Source: 2-12-FULL-41-17 sp964562855 (GTDB lineage Bacteria > Patescibacteriota > Microgenomatia > Curtissbacterales > GWA2-41-24). Taken from it: a stretch of DNA of 34,373 nucleotides. Each line of letters starts with the position of its first letter. Position 1 is the stretch's first letter. This document shows, piece by piece, positions 21,471-28,059 of the stretch. Location of the stretch: the NCBI GenBank assembly GCA_964562855.1, contig CAZLVB010000007.1:1-34373 (forward strand). The letters run 5' to 3'. A program made the position numbers and the translations under genes. Below the pieces are notes generated by a model. That model searched no databases, had not been told where the DNA came from, and was given only the letters and a program-made list of their open reading frames with translations.

Positions 21471-22295
21471 ATGCCCGATTACAACTATCCAAATCAGGTT
21501 CGCCAACAACCCCAACCTTACCCGTCGCAACATATGGGTATCCAGCCACCTAAGGCGCCGATAACCCAACCTCCGGCAGCTGTTTTGCCGGAAGAAAATA
21601 ACAATAAAAAGATCATTGCCGTCACGGTTTCTGCAGTCTTAATAGTAGTAGTCATAGGTGCTGCATTTTTTATAACCAGAAGAGAAAACAAAAGCGAAGG
21701 TGATTTTCAAGCCGGCCAAACAACCCAGTTGGCAAACAGCCAAAGCGGCAATTTTAACCTCAACTCCCCGCAATCTTCACCGATTCCTGCACCTCTCCAG
21801 AATCCTGATAATTTTTACACCAGTACCCAGTTCGGAATTTCCTTAACAGGTCCCGAAAATTGGGAAAAAATTGAAGGTTTCGCTGGCAGTATAGTCACCT
21901 TCAGGTCTGCAGAAATCGAAATTGGCGACAACAATGTCGAACTGGCACCAAATCTTAATTTGGTTGTAGACACCGCCCTCACAACCAATAGCCTCGACGC
22001 TTACGCAAAACAGGCCAATGCCCAAAGGGCCCTCTCTCTGCAAAACTACAATTTGCTTGGAAGCGCCAAAGAAACCTTAGGCGGCCAAATTGCACAAATC
22101 GACGATTTCACCTCAACTTTCGGTTCTATCGATTTAAGACAGCGCCAAGTTTATACAATTAAAGGTGATGGCGCTTATTTATTCACATTCACCGCTACCA
22201 ATAACAGCTGGGATAAATTACTGCCTACTTTTGACAATGTTCGCAATTCCTTCTCATTCAACGGTATAGTTTCCGGCGCCAGAACCGGCTTTTGA
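21471..22295 (+). CDS. Membrane-anchored protein, PsbP-like/unknown extracytoplasmic domain
   Basis: 274 residues: a Pro/Gln-rich cytoplasmic N-terminus (residues 1-45), one membrane helix (about 50-70, IIAVTVSAVLIVVVIGAAFFI), a Ser/Asn-rich linker and a C-terminal domain starting FYTSTQFGISLTGPENWEKI. The domain is the same type as in the protein at 16326-16895, and the gene may be a distant paralogue. I chose the ATG at 21471 because of the promoter spacing; an earlier in-frame start at 21399 adds atypical residues. Function unknown. Confidence 0.75.
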   Translation: MPDYNYPNQVRQQPQPYPSQHMGIQPPKAPITQPPAAVLPEENNNKKIIAVTVSAVLIVVVIGAAFFITRRENKSEGDFQAGQTTQLANSQSGNFNLNSPQSSPIPAPLQNPDNFYTSTQFGISLTGPENWEKIEGFAGSIVTFRSAEIEIGDNNVELAPNLNLVVDTALTTNSLDAYAKQANAQRALSLQNYNLLGSAKETLGGQIAQIDDFTSTFGSIDLRQRQVYTIKGDGAYLFTFTATNNSWDKLLPTFDNVRNSFSFNGIVSGARTGF

Positions 22296-22319
22296 TTTTT
22301 CTTTATCTGGAATGAAAAT

Positions 22320-23204
22320 TCACAAATCGAGGCTTTTGAGGTAATCGCGGAATTCGCCGGTGACATCCTTATTTAAAAGGCCGTGATCAACTACTGTTTT
22401 TAAATATCCGACTTTACTGCCGCAATCGTAATATTTGGCATTTTTGATCTGGATTGCATGAACCTTTTTGCCGTCTTTCATCATATTGTTAACTCCGTCG
22501 ACATAGTAAAGTTCCTGCCCCTTATCGATAGTCTCCGGTATCGCCCGCTCTAGCGCTTCAAAAATATCGGGCGTAAACAAAAACCCAGAAACAACCGCCA
22601 TGTCAGACGGCGCTTTCCCCGGTCCCGGTTTTTCGATAAACTTATCAACCTCAATAACCCCGTCTTCAACTTTTGCTCCACCCACATAGCCGTATTTTTT
22701 GGTGTCTTCAGGGTCTGTGGTCCTTATTGCCGAAAGAATAGAGGTGCCATATTTTTCATATGCAGCAATCATCTGTTTTGTCCTTGAAGGGGAAGCCGAA
22801 ATAAAATCGTCTCCCCAAAGCATCACCACCGGTTCATCGCCGACGATTTCGCGCGCCACCAAAAGAGCGTGGCCGTTGCCAAGCGCCTCTTTTTGACGAA
22901 CGTAGACAAAATTTGCTAAGTTTGAAATCTTTTTTACTTCCGCCAGAAGCTCTGTTTTGCCGTCTTTTTCCAACCTTGCTTCAAGTTCAAAATGTTTATC
23001 GAAGTGGTCTTCAATCGCCCTTTTGTGCCAGCCGGTGACAATTATTACCTGCTCAATGCCCGCTTCAACAGCCTCCTCAACAACATACTGGATGATGGGT
23101 TTGTCGACAATCGGCAGCATCTCTTTAGGCTGAGCCTTTGTTGCCGGCAAAAAACGTGTTCCAAATCCAGCGGCCGGAATTACAACTTTCCTGACTTTCT
23201 TCAT
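22320..23204 (-). CDS. galU: UTP-glucose-1-phosphate uridylyltransferase
   Basis: 294 residues. It makes UDP-glucose from UTP and glucose-1-phosphate for envelope polysaccharide synthesis. The nucleotidyltransferase signature VVIPAAGFGTRFLPATKAQP, with KEMLPIVDKPIIQYVVEEAV, GNGHALLVA, WGDDFI and FIEKPGPG, is complete. The start at 23204 follows a strong SD (ggaggtaatc, minus strand). Two short ORFs carrying diverged copies of the first 10 codons precede it, each overlapping the next start by 4 bp. It works with the phosphomannomutase/phosphoglucomutase at 33642, which would supply glucose-1-phosphate. Confidence 0.97.
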   Translation of the reverse strand: MKKVRKVVIPAAGFGTRFLPATKAQPKEMLPIVDKPIIQYVVEEAVEAGIEQVIIVTGWHKRAIEDHFDKHFELEARLEKDGKTELLAEVKKISNLANFVYVRQKEALGNGHALLVAREIVGDEPVVMLWGDDFISASPSRTKQMIAAYEKYGTSILSAIRTTDPEDTKKYGYVGGAKVEDGVIEVDKFIEKPGPGKAPSDMAVVSGFLFTPDIFEALERAIPETIDKGQELYYVDGVNNMMKDGKKVHAIQIKNAKYYDCGSKVGYLKTVVDHGLLNKDVTGEFRDYLKSLDL

Positions 23205-23323
23205 CTGATTACCTCCATCCGCGGGCTTGCCCCGCACAAACGCCACTTCGAGTCGAGGACGTAGCCCTCGCGAGAAGAAAGTTCTGTGCGGGGTATCACC
23301 ACCTTGCGAACTTTCTTAGTCAT
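23201..23323 (-). pseudogene. galU 5' copy 2: mini-ORF with hairpin element
   Basis: A 40-residue ORF starting MTKKVRKVVIP, the galU N-terminus, then running into a repeat element with arms ccccgcaca/tgtgcgggg and ending ...RLCGASPRMEVIR. Its stop overlaps the galU start (ATGA), so a ribosome finishing here could enter galU. The homologous codons differ from galU mostly at third positions. It is either a 5' remnant or a translated leader. Confidence 0.7.
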
Positions 23324-23439
23324 AGTTGTACCCCCAACCACGGACTTGCCCCGCATAATCGACACCTTGAGACAAAAGTGTAAGCTTTGCGAAAAGAGAG
23401 ATCTGTGCAGGGAATTACAACCTTGTAAACTTTTTTCAT
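23320..23439 (-). pseudogene. galU 5' copy 1: mini-ORF with hairpin element
   Basis: A 39-residue ORF starting MKKVYKVVIP, then a repeat element (tgcacagatctctcttttcg...tgcggggcaag) and ending RLCGASPWLGVQL. It shares layout with copy 2 (KVVIP-x-T-x-LS-x-R, RLCGASP) and overlaps its ATG by 4 bp. A promoter stands upstream at 23458-23486, so this copy would be the first translated unit of the galU transcript. Confidence 0.7.
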
Positions 23440-23457
23440 CTTAATCTTTAAGTAAGG

Positions 23458-23486
23458 ATTCTACACCCCATTTTAACAGGTTGCAA
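23458..23486 (-). promoter_or_regulatory. galU promoter
   Basis: Minus strand: TTGCAA (23481-23486), 17-nt spacer, TAGAAT (23458-23463), 18 nt upstream of the first galU-like mini-ORF. Confidence 0.6.
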
Positions 23487-23529
23487 TGGCACTTAATGAC
23501 TTGTCACATTCTTGCAAACTGAACGTGAC

Positions 23530-23558
23530 TTGCCCAAAAAAGACCTTCGTGATACGAT
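23530..23558 (+). promoter_or_regulatory. secE-nusG promoter
   Basis: TTGCCC (23530-23535), 17-nt spacer containing TG-a, TACGAT (23553-23558), 7 nt before the secE ATG at 23566. Predicts a leaderless mRNA. Confidence 0.6.
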
Positions 23559-23565
23559 ACTCACC

Positions 23566-23751
23566 ATGTCATTTAACCCGCTAACGTACATAAAAGAGTC
23601 AAAGGCAGAGCTTGAAAAAGTAGTCTGGCCATCGCGTACGCAAACCATCAAACTGACTATAATGGTCATTTTGGTTTCAATTATTGTCGGCGCATATATT
23701 GCCGGACTGGACGCGATCTTTGCCAAAATAGCGGAGGTGTTGATTAAGTGA
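23566..23751 (+). CDS. secE: Protein translocase subunit SecE
   Basis: 61 residues, the short single-helix form of SecE that clamps SecY in the translocon. Seen are the amphipathic segment YIKESKAELEKVVWPSRTQT (the conserved E-L-x-K-V-x-W-P signature) and one membrane helix (IKLTIMVILVSIIVGAYIAGL). The start at 23566 is fixed by the -10 spacing. It overlaps nusG by 4 bp (GTGA), the conserved secE-nusG order. Confidence 0.96.
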   Translation: MSFNPLTYIKESKAELEKVVWPSRTQTIKLTIMVILVSIIVGAYIAGLDAIFAKIAEVLIK

Positions 23752-24539
23752 CAGACCAAAACCAAACATCAAACAGCCAGCAAGCAAGCGAGCCAATGAG
23801 CCAGTCAGTCAGTGATTCTGTGAATCAGAAAGCCGATAATTCAGACTCACCGACTCACCGAAACACCGATTCCCGTGATACGTCGCCGTCCCCTGATAAT
23901 CAACCCGCTGCACCCGACCAAGCCAAAACTGCTACTCAATCCGATCCTCAAGAATCCGGGGAAGAGCCCGCACCCGCCTCCTCCACAATCACTATCAATC
24001 CAAAAACTGATATTAAAGGTGCCCACTGGTACGTAGTCCATACTTATTCAGGTCATGAAGCAAAAGTAGCAGCCACCCTAAAACAAAGGGTCGAATCGCA
24101 AAAACTGCAGGATAAAATTCTGGAAATTATGGTCCCAACCCAAGAAAAAATAGAAATTAAAGAAGGCAAAAAAAATAAAGTCCGCGAAAAAATTTTCCCC
24201 GGTTACCTTCTTATTAAAATGGTTTTGGACGATAACACTTGGCTCGCCGTCAGGACTACACCGGGTATAACCAGCTTTGTAGGCACTTCCAATAAGCCGA
24301 CCCCGCTTCCTCCTGCCGAAGTTTCCACTATCCAAAAGTTCATGAAGATGGAGGCGCCGAAATTCAAAACTACCTTTTCTGTAGGTGAAGCGATCAAAAT
24401 TGTCGACGGGCCGTTTAGCGAATTTTTGGGCTCGATTTCCGAAATAGACGAGGAAAAAGGCAAGCTCAAAGTCCTGGTATCAATTTTCGGCCGAGAAACT
24501 CCGGTCGAGCTGGATTTTCTACAGGTGGCGAAGCTATGA
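23748..24539 (+). CDS. nusG: Transcription termination/antitermination factor NusG with long N-terminal extension
   Basis: 263 residues. Residues about 90-200 form the NGN domain (GAHWYVVHTYSGHEAKVAATL, FPGYLLIKM, TPGITSFVG) and the C-terminal KOW domain reads VGEAIKIVDGPFSEFLGSISEID to VELDFLQVAKL. NusG binds RNA polymerase and couples it to Rho or the ribosome. The first 85 residues are a disordered Ser/Gln/Pro-rich extension not usual in NusG, encoded by stuttering gccagt/caccga repeats. GTG start with ggaggtg SD 8 nt upstream, overlapping secE. A second copy of the last 11 codons follows at 24575. Confidence 0.96.
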   Translation: MTDQNQTSNSQQASEPMSQSVSDSVNQKADNSDSPTHRNTDSRDTSPSPDNQPAAPDQAKTATQSDPQESGEEPAPASSTITINPKTDIKGAHWYVVHTYSGHEAKVAATLKQRVESQKLQDKILEIMVPTQEKIEIKEGKKNKVREKIFPGYLLIKMVLDDNTWLAVRTTPGITSFVGTSNKPTPLPPAEVSTIQKFMKMEAPKFKTTFSVGEAIKIVDGPFSEFLGSISEIDEEKGKLKVLVSIFGRETPVELDFLQVAKL

Positions 24540-24574
24540 AAAAATCCTGCGAAGACCCAGAGTGTAATCGAAGG
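24540..24574. repeat. Palindromic element between nusG and its 3' copy
   Basis: gacccagagtgtaatcgaag continuing ggtc, of the gaccctgag...cgaagggtc family, joins directly to the repeated nusG end. Confidence 0.7.
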
Positions 24575-24610
24575 GTCGAGCTGGACTTCCTTCAGGTTGC
24601 TAAGCTTTAA
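24575..24610 (+). pseudogene. Diverged copy of the nusG 3' end
   Basis: Encodes VELDFLQVAKL and a stop, identical in protein to the nusG C-terminus at 24504-24539. Six of the eleven codons differ, all synonymously (gat/gac, ttt/ttc, cta/ctt, gtg/gtt, gcg/gct, cta/ctt), and the stop is TAA instead of TGA. It has no start and cannot be expressed alone. Confidence 0.88.
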
Positions 24611-24620
24611 AAAAACACTT

Positions 24621-24956
24621 ATGAAGGTACCTATATTTGGTCACGAAAGAGAACCCGAAGAAGATATACTTGACCAATTCCTAAGAATTATGGCAGAAAA
24701 AAAAGAGGCGGCTAATGCAAAATTCGCCTCACATTTCGGCCATTTGGATCAAGACACGTTAACTCGAGTGATGAAAGTCGTCAGGGTGGCAATGTTTACC
24801 GGCGATAGAGACGGACTCCAGCAACTTCTTTCAGAAAAACAAATAATTGTACCCGGTGATAATGAAATTTCCAGAGAACAATTAGAGCTTTTATATAGCA
24901 CCTATGCTTTTAATAGACCACATTGGGATAGATTGATAGATTCATCCCAGTCCTAG
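24621..24956 (+). CDS. Hypothetical helical protein
   Basis: 111 residues, no recognised family. It is acidic and helical with MKVPIFGHEREPEEDILDQF and a repeated pattern of helices (LLSEKQIIVPGDNEISREQL). It lies 10 nt after the nusG 3' copy and before the beta-lactamase-fold gene, so it seems inserted into the secE-nusG-rplK string. No SD is visible (cactt before the ATG). An in-frame TTG at 24597 exists but lies inside the nusG copy and is less likely. Confidence 0.65.
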   Translation: MKVPIFGHEREPEEDILDQFLRIMAEKKEAANAKFASHFGHLDQDTLTRVMKVVRVAMFTGDRDGLQQLLSEKQIIVPGDNEISREQLELLYSTYAFNRPHWDRLIDSSQS

Positions 24957-24962
24957 AATCTG

Positions 24963-24971
24963 TGTTAAACT
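24963..24971 (+). promoter_or_regulatory. Extended -10 of the serine hydrolase gene
   Basis: TG-t-TAAACT, 7 nt before the GTG start at 24979. No SD; predicts a leaderless mRNA. Confidence 0.55.
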
Positions 24972-24978
24972 GATCCTC

Positions 24979-25893
24979 GTGCCCAAAATTCACCCCCTTC
25001 CCCTCTTGATATTTTTAATTTTCTCTATAGTTTTAATCGCAATTGCGACTTTATTTAAAAAAGAACCCATACCTCTTGAAAATTTTTATCAGGGATCCAA
25101 AAATATCCTGTTTAATAAGGAAAATAACGATAGTGAAATCGCTCAACTGATAACAGAAACGGCTAATAAACAGCAGGGCCGTTGGGCAGTTTATGTCAAA
25201 GATATAAACCGCCAGAAAACTTACGAATATAAATCAACTGATATATTTTCCTCTGCCAGCCTCTACAAGCTTGCCGTCATGTACAAAACCTACGACGAGC
25301 TGGAAAACGGCGAACTGCAAAAAAACTCAAGTGTCTCCGGCAACAAGGCTAGCCTAGATACCAGTTTACAAGGTCTTCAGAACAAAGAGGCAGACAATCA
25401 GGATACAGAAACAATCTCTTTTAATGTGCAAGAGGCTCTAAGGCTGATGATTACCGTCTCCGATAACTACTCCGCTCTTCTTTTATCCGATCATCTTGGA
25501 TGGACTAATATTGACCAGTTGATGGAAAATGAAGGTTTTGGTGATATCAATCTAGTCGGCCAGGATTCTCCGACGGTTTCAGCAAAATCTGTCGGTGATT
25601 TACTCGAAAGAATTTACTCAAATAAAGCCATAAGCCCCACGGCTTCCGAGGAAATGAGACAACTTCTTTTTGCCCAGAAAATTAACGACCGCATCCCCAA
25701 ATATTTGCCGGTAGAAGTCAAAGTCGGCCATAAAACGGGGGAACTGGACCAAATTCGTCATGATGCCGGAATAATTTTGGGCAAAAACTCAAACTACATC
25801 TTTGTCTTTCTGACAGAAACGCAAAAACCCCTAGACGCCGCCGAAACCATCGCCTCGCTCTCAAAACAAATCTTTGACGAGTTGGAAAAATAA
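24979..25893 (+). CDS. Class A beta-lactamase-fold serine hydrolase
   Basis: 304 residues: an N-terminal membrane helix (residues 7-26, PLLIFLIFSIVLIAIATLF) then a penicillin-binding-type domain. Active-site motifs are S94-LYK97 (SxxK), S161-D-N163 (SDN) and K252-T-G (KTG). The omega-loop Glu (ExxLN) of true class A enzymes is not visible; the region reads QDSPTVSAKS. The protein is therefore more probably a cell-wall peptidase or transpeptidase-like hydrolase than an antibiotic-resistance enzyme. GTG start follows an extended -10 by 7 nt. It sits unusually between nusG and rplK. Confidence 0.9.
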   Translation: MPKIHPLPLLIFLIFSIVLIAIATLFKKEPIPLENFYQGSKNILFNKENNDSEIAQLITETANKQQGRWAVYVKDINRQKTYEYKSTDIFSSASLYKLAVMYKTYDELENGELQKNSSVSGNKASLDTSLQGLQNKEADNQDTETISFNVQEALRLMITVSDNYSALLLSDHLGWTNIDQLMENEGFGDINLVGQDSPTVSAKSVGDLLERIYSNKAISPTASEEMRQLLFAQKINDRIPKYLPVEVKVGHKTGELDQIRHDAGIILGKNSNYIFVFLTETQKPLDAAETIASLSKQIFDELEK

Positions 25894-25927
25894 GACCATT
25901 TATCGTATACTCACTAGTCAGTTGCTT

Positions 25928-25984
25928 AACGACTAATGACTAAAGACTAACGCTCTAGAATATTTGCGTTAGACGTTAGTCGTT
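25928..25984 (+). promoter_or_regulatory. rplK leader hairpin with upstream -10
   Basis: Outer stem aacgactaa (25928-25936)/ttagtcgtt (25976-25984), inner stem ctaacgc (25947-25953)/gcgttag (25966-25972). A TATACT box lies at 25906-25911. The hairpin resembles the stutter-derived inverted repeat in priA (2152-2207). It may control the L11 operon, but no known ribosomal leader consensus is evident. Confidence 0.5.
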
Positions 25985-26007
25985 TTGCTTTAGTCAATTA
26001 GTTAACC

Positions 26008-26433
26008 ATGGCAAAGAAGATTAAAACTTTCATCAAGCTCAATATTTCAGCCGGCGAAGCCACAGCCGCTCCACCGGTTGGTCCGGCACTGGGACAGCAC
26101 GGCTTACCAATCATGGATTTTGTCAAAGCTTTCAACGAGAAAACAGCCGACCAAAAAGGCACAATTTTGCCTGCGGTTATCACCGTTTATGAAGACCGTA
26201 CCTTTTCCTTTATTGTCAAAAAACCGCCGGCTGCCGAACTGATCAAAAAAGCCGCCGGAATCGAAAAAGGCACAGGCACTGCCGGAAAACTTACTGTCGC
26301 TAAATTAACAAGCGATCAGGTTAAAAAAATCGCCGAAGAAAAAATGCCCGATCTAAACGTGACGGATATTGAAGCAGCGGCCAAAATAGTGGCCGGAACA
26401 GCCCGTTCGATGGGCGTTGAAGTGAGCGATTAA
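26008..26433 (+). CDS. rplK: 50S ribosomal protein L11 (uL11)
   Basis: 141 residues, full family length. N-terminal domain KTFIKLNISAGEATAAPPVGPALGQHGLPIMDF contains the PPVGPALG signature; the C-terminal rRNA-binding domain shows KPPAAELIKKAAGI, and GTARSMGVEV closes it. L11 and 23S rRNA form the GTPase-associated centre with L10 and L7/L12, encoded downstream. No SD is visible before the ATG; the upstream hairpin ends 23 nt away. Confidence 0.98.
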   Translation: MAKKIKTFIKLNISAGEATAAPPVGPALGQHGLPIMDFVKAFNEKTADQKGTILPAVITVYEDRTFSFIVKKPPAAELIKKAAGIEKGTGTAGKLTVAKLTSDQVKKIAEEKMPDLNVTDIEAAAKIVAGTARSMGVEVSD

Positions 26434-26450
26434 TGAAAATTCAAAATATC

Positions 26451-26516
26451 TCAAAATCCGTAAGGATTTTGAAAAGGGAAAATGCGACTGCGTATGAAGT
26501 TTTGAGTAATCAAAAC
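26451..26516 (+). promoter_or_regulatory. Twin GTAA-tetraloop hairpins between rplK and rplA
   Basis: Hairpin 1: tcaaaatcc (26451-26459)-gtaa-ggattttga (26464-26472). Hairpin 2: gttttga (26499-26505)-gtaa-tcaaaac (26510-26516). Both are perfect stems capped by GUAA, a GNRA tetraloop. They lie 26 nt apart before the rplA SD (aaggag, 26526-26531), so they could form an L1 or L11 regulatory site (inference). Confidence 0.6.
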
Positions 26517-26541
26517 GAAATGAAGAAGGAGCCATTTTGAC

Positions 26542-27495
26542 GTGGGTACTACAAGAATTAAGGTAATCGATTTATCAAGCGACAAAAAGCAGATTAAAAC
26601 CTCCCGCAAACATGCCGAAAAATTAACAGGGGTTGCGAAGTTAAAGGGTACAAAAAGTGCGGAAAGTACGAAAGGTACCAAAGGAATAGAAGAAGCGCCA
26701 AAAGAAGTAGCGAAAGATAAACAAGTACCTACACAGGAATCTCCCCCGCCAGACCAAGCTCCTCAACCTTCCCCGGCCGACCAAACCTCTCGTACCTCTC
26801 GTACTTCTCGTACCTCTACCCACCACCATCATCTCGGAAAAAAATACAACCAATCAATGCAGTTGATTGACAAAACAAAACTCTATCCGCCACAAGAAGC
26901 TTTGGAACTTTTAGCCAAAACTTCGTATGTAAAATTTGATCCGACAGTCGAACTGCATCTTAATGTCGCCGACAAAAAAATCAAAGGGAAAGTTAATCTA
27001 CCCCACCCACCTGTCAACACCAAAAAGAAAGAGAAGAAAATACTGGTCTTTACAGATAAGCCACAAACGACAAACGATAAACAAATAATTTTCGGGAACG
27101 AAAAAACAATCGATGAAATCGCGACAGGCAAACTTAAACCAAACCGTGATTTTGACGCCGTATTTTCGACCCCAAAATTTATGCCGCTTTTGGCCAAAGT
27201 CGCCAAAATTTTAGGCCCGGCAGGTCTTATGCCTAACCCCAAAAACGGCACAGTGATAGAAGATATTTCATCTGCCCTAAAAAATACATCAGATGAAAGT
27301 CACGAATACAAAACGGATCCGACAGCTCCGATCATCCACACAACTCTGGGAAAACTTTCCTCAAAATCAAAAGACTTGGAAGAGAACCTCAAAACCTTAA
27401 TTTTTGCAATTGGTCCGACCAAAATCAAAAAGGCAACCATCACCTCAACAATGGGGCCGGGAATAAAACTGGACATCTCCTCAATCGCCAAATAA
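26542..27495 (+). CDS. rplA: 50S ribosomal protein L1 (uL1) with N-terminal extension
   Basis: 317 residues, about 85-90 more than usual. The L1 body runs from about residue 103 (KKYNQSMQLIDKTKLYPPQEAL) and includes VELHLNV, the conserved GPAGLMPNPKNGTV and the end TSTMGPGIKLDISSI. L1 forms the ribosomal stalk at the E site. Residues about 30-100 are low complexity: KGTKSAESTKGTKG from a gtac/gtacgaaag stutter, then SRTSRTSRTS from its inverted partner tctcgtac and a four-His stretch. GTG start with aaggag 10 nt upstream. Confidence 0.96.
   Translation: MGTTRIKVIDLSSDKKQIKTSRKHAEKLTGVAKLKGTKSAESTKGTKGIEEAPKEVAKDKQVPTQESPPPDQAPQPSPADQTSRTSRTSRTSTHHHHLGKKYNQSMQLIDKTKLYPPQEALELLAKTSYVKFDPTVELHLNVADKKIKGKVNLPHPPVNTKKKEKKILVFTDKPQTTNDKQIIFGNEKTIDEIATGKLKPNRDFDAVFSTPKFMPLLAKVAKILGPAGLMPNPKNGTVIEDISSALKNTSDESHEYKTDPTAPIIHTTLGKLSSKSKDLEENLKTLIFAIGPTKIKKATITSTMGPGIKLDISSIAK
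26640..26820. repeat. Inverted stutter repeats inside rplA
   Basis: A ggtaca/agtacgaaaggtacc cluster at about 26646-26682 is the inverse of the tctcgtacctctcgtacttc cluster at about 26786-26817. A third cluster (ccgtacttctcgtacccttc) lies behind the gene at 27508-27542. The first two are translated in the L1 N-terminal extension. Confidence 0.75.
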
Positions 27496-27691
27496 TAACC
27501 TTTCATACATCCCGTACTTCTCGTACCCTTCGTACTTTTCTTACGGGGCTTGACAAGGTTAGTCCCATTTTGATAACTTTCCCCTACTCAAATCTTAGCC
27601 TGTTCCCACAATTAAAAACTTAGTGTTTTGACGTGGTGCAGATTTGGATGTAGAAGGGCCTTTGGCCCCGGAGGGGGGTGAAAACAAAAAA

Positions 27692-27784
27692 ATGATTGAT
27701 GACACAAACGTTATGGAACCAAACGACAACGGAGACGAAGAAGAAAAGGACGAGGAAGAGGAAAAAGAAGAGAGTTCAGAGTAG
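27692..27784 (+). CDS. Small acidic ORF, possible rplL 5' remnant
   Basis: 30 residues, very acidic (MIDDTNVMEPNDNGDEEEKD...). It has a strong SD-like ggaggggggtg. The SD-to-start stretch (ggggggtgaaaacaaaaaaatga) closely resembles that of rplL (gggggtgacaagaaaaaatga), and the first codons are similar (MIDD versus MTDDD), so it could be a 5' copy of an rplL-like gene start. It ends at an agtcctttggact repeat pair (27782-27813). Real peptide or remnant is not decidable. Confidence 0.4.
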   Translation: MIDDTNVMEPNDNGDEEEKDEEEEKEESSE

Positions 27785-27813
27785 TCCTTTGGACTCAAGT
27801 AGTCCTTTGGACT
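27782..27813. repeat. Palindrome pair agtcctttggact
   Basis: Two copies of tagtcctttggact, each a 5-bp palindrome with ttt loop. A third copy lies at about 16895-16909, directly after the anchored-protein gene. Confidence 0.8.
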
Positions 27814-27866
27814 AAAAAAGCCTCAATAAATCCAGCCGTATAGGTTGTGAATTTTGAGGCTTTTTT
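27814..27866 (+). terminator. Intrinsic terminator after the rplA region
   Basis: aaaaaagcctcaa (27814-27826) pairs with ttgaggctttttt (27854-27866), 13 bp, with a T run. Works in either direction and separates rplK-rplA from rplJ-rplL. Confidence 0.85.
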
Positions 27867-27892
27867 AATGGTTTGTTTAAAATTCTTGACCC

Positions 27893-27922
27893 TTGACTCC
27901 TCTCATAAGTCTCTTGTAAACT
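27893..27922 (+). promoter_or_regulatory. rplJ-rplL promoter
   Basis: TTGACT (27893-27898), 18-nt spacer, TAAACT (27917-27922). Start expected near 27929, giving a leader of about 130 nt. Confidence 0.5.
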
Positions 27923-27929
27923 TCTCTCT

Positions 27930-28051
27930 AATCCAAAGACCGCGGGGACCTGAGCGAAATCGAAGGTTTAATAATCCTGCGCAGGACTTGCTAGATACTA
28001 GATACAAAATACTAGATACTACAATATACGTCTTTGGGACGTATTTTTTTT
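27930..28051 (+). ncRNA. Probable L10 leader with attenuator
   Basis: The leader before rplJ contains aaagaccgcggggacctg ... taataatcctgcgcagga, similar in order and spacing to the L10 leader RNA family, where the L10-L12 complex binds. The apical stem is replaced by a repeat-family palindrome, cctgagcgaaatcgaagg (27951-27968). A ctagatac stutter follows, then a terminator-type hairpin directly before rplJ. Assignment by pattern only; no model was run. Confidence 0.5.
28026..28051 (+). terminator. Attenuator-type terminator before rplJ
   Basis: Stem atacgtc (28026-28032)/gacgtat (28038-28044) followed by eight T, ending 8 nt before the rplJ ATG. Termination here would prevent rplJ-rplL expression. 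Confidence 0.75.
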
Positions 28052-28059
28052 GAGAAAAA

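Noticed and set aside
24979..25893. Antibiotic-resistance beta-lactamase
   Set aside because: SxxK, SDN and KTG are present but the deacylating omega-loop Glu is not visible; such proteins are usually cell-wall hydrolase-like.
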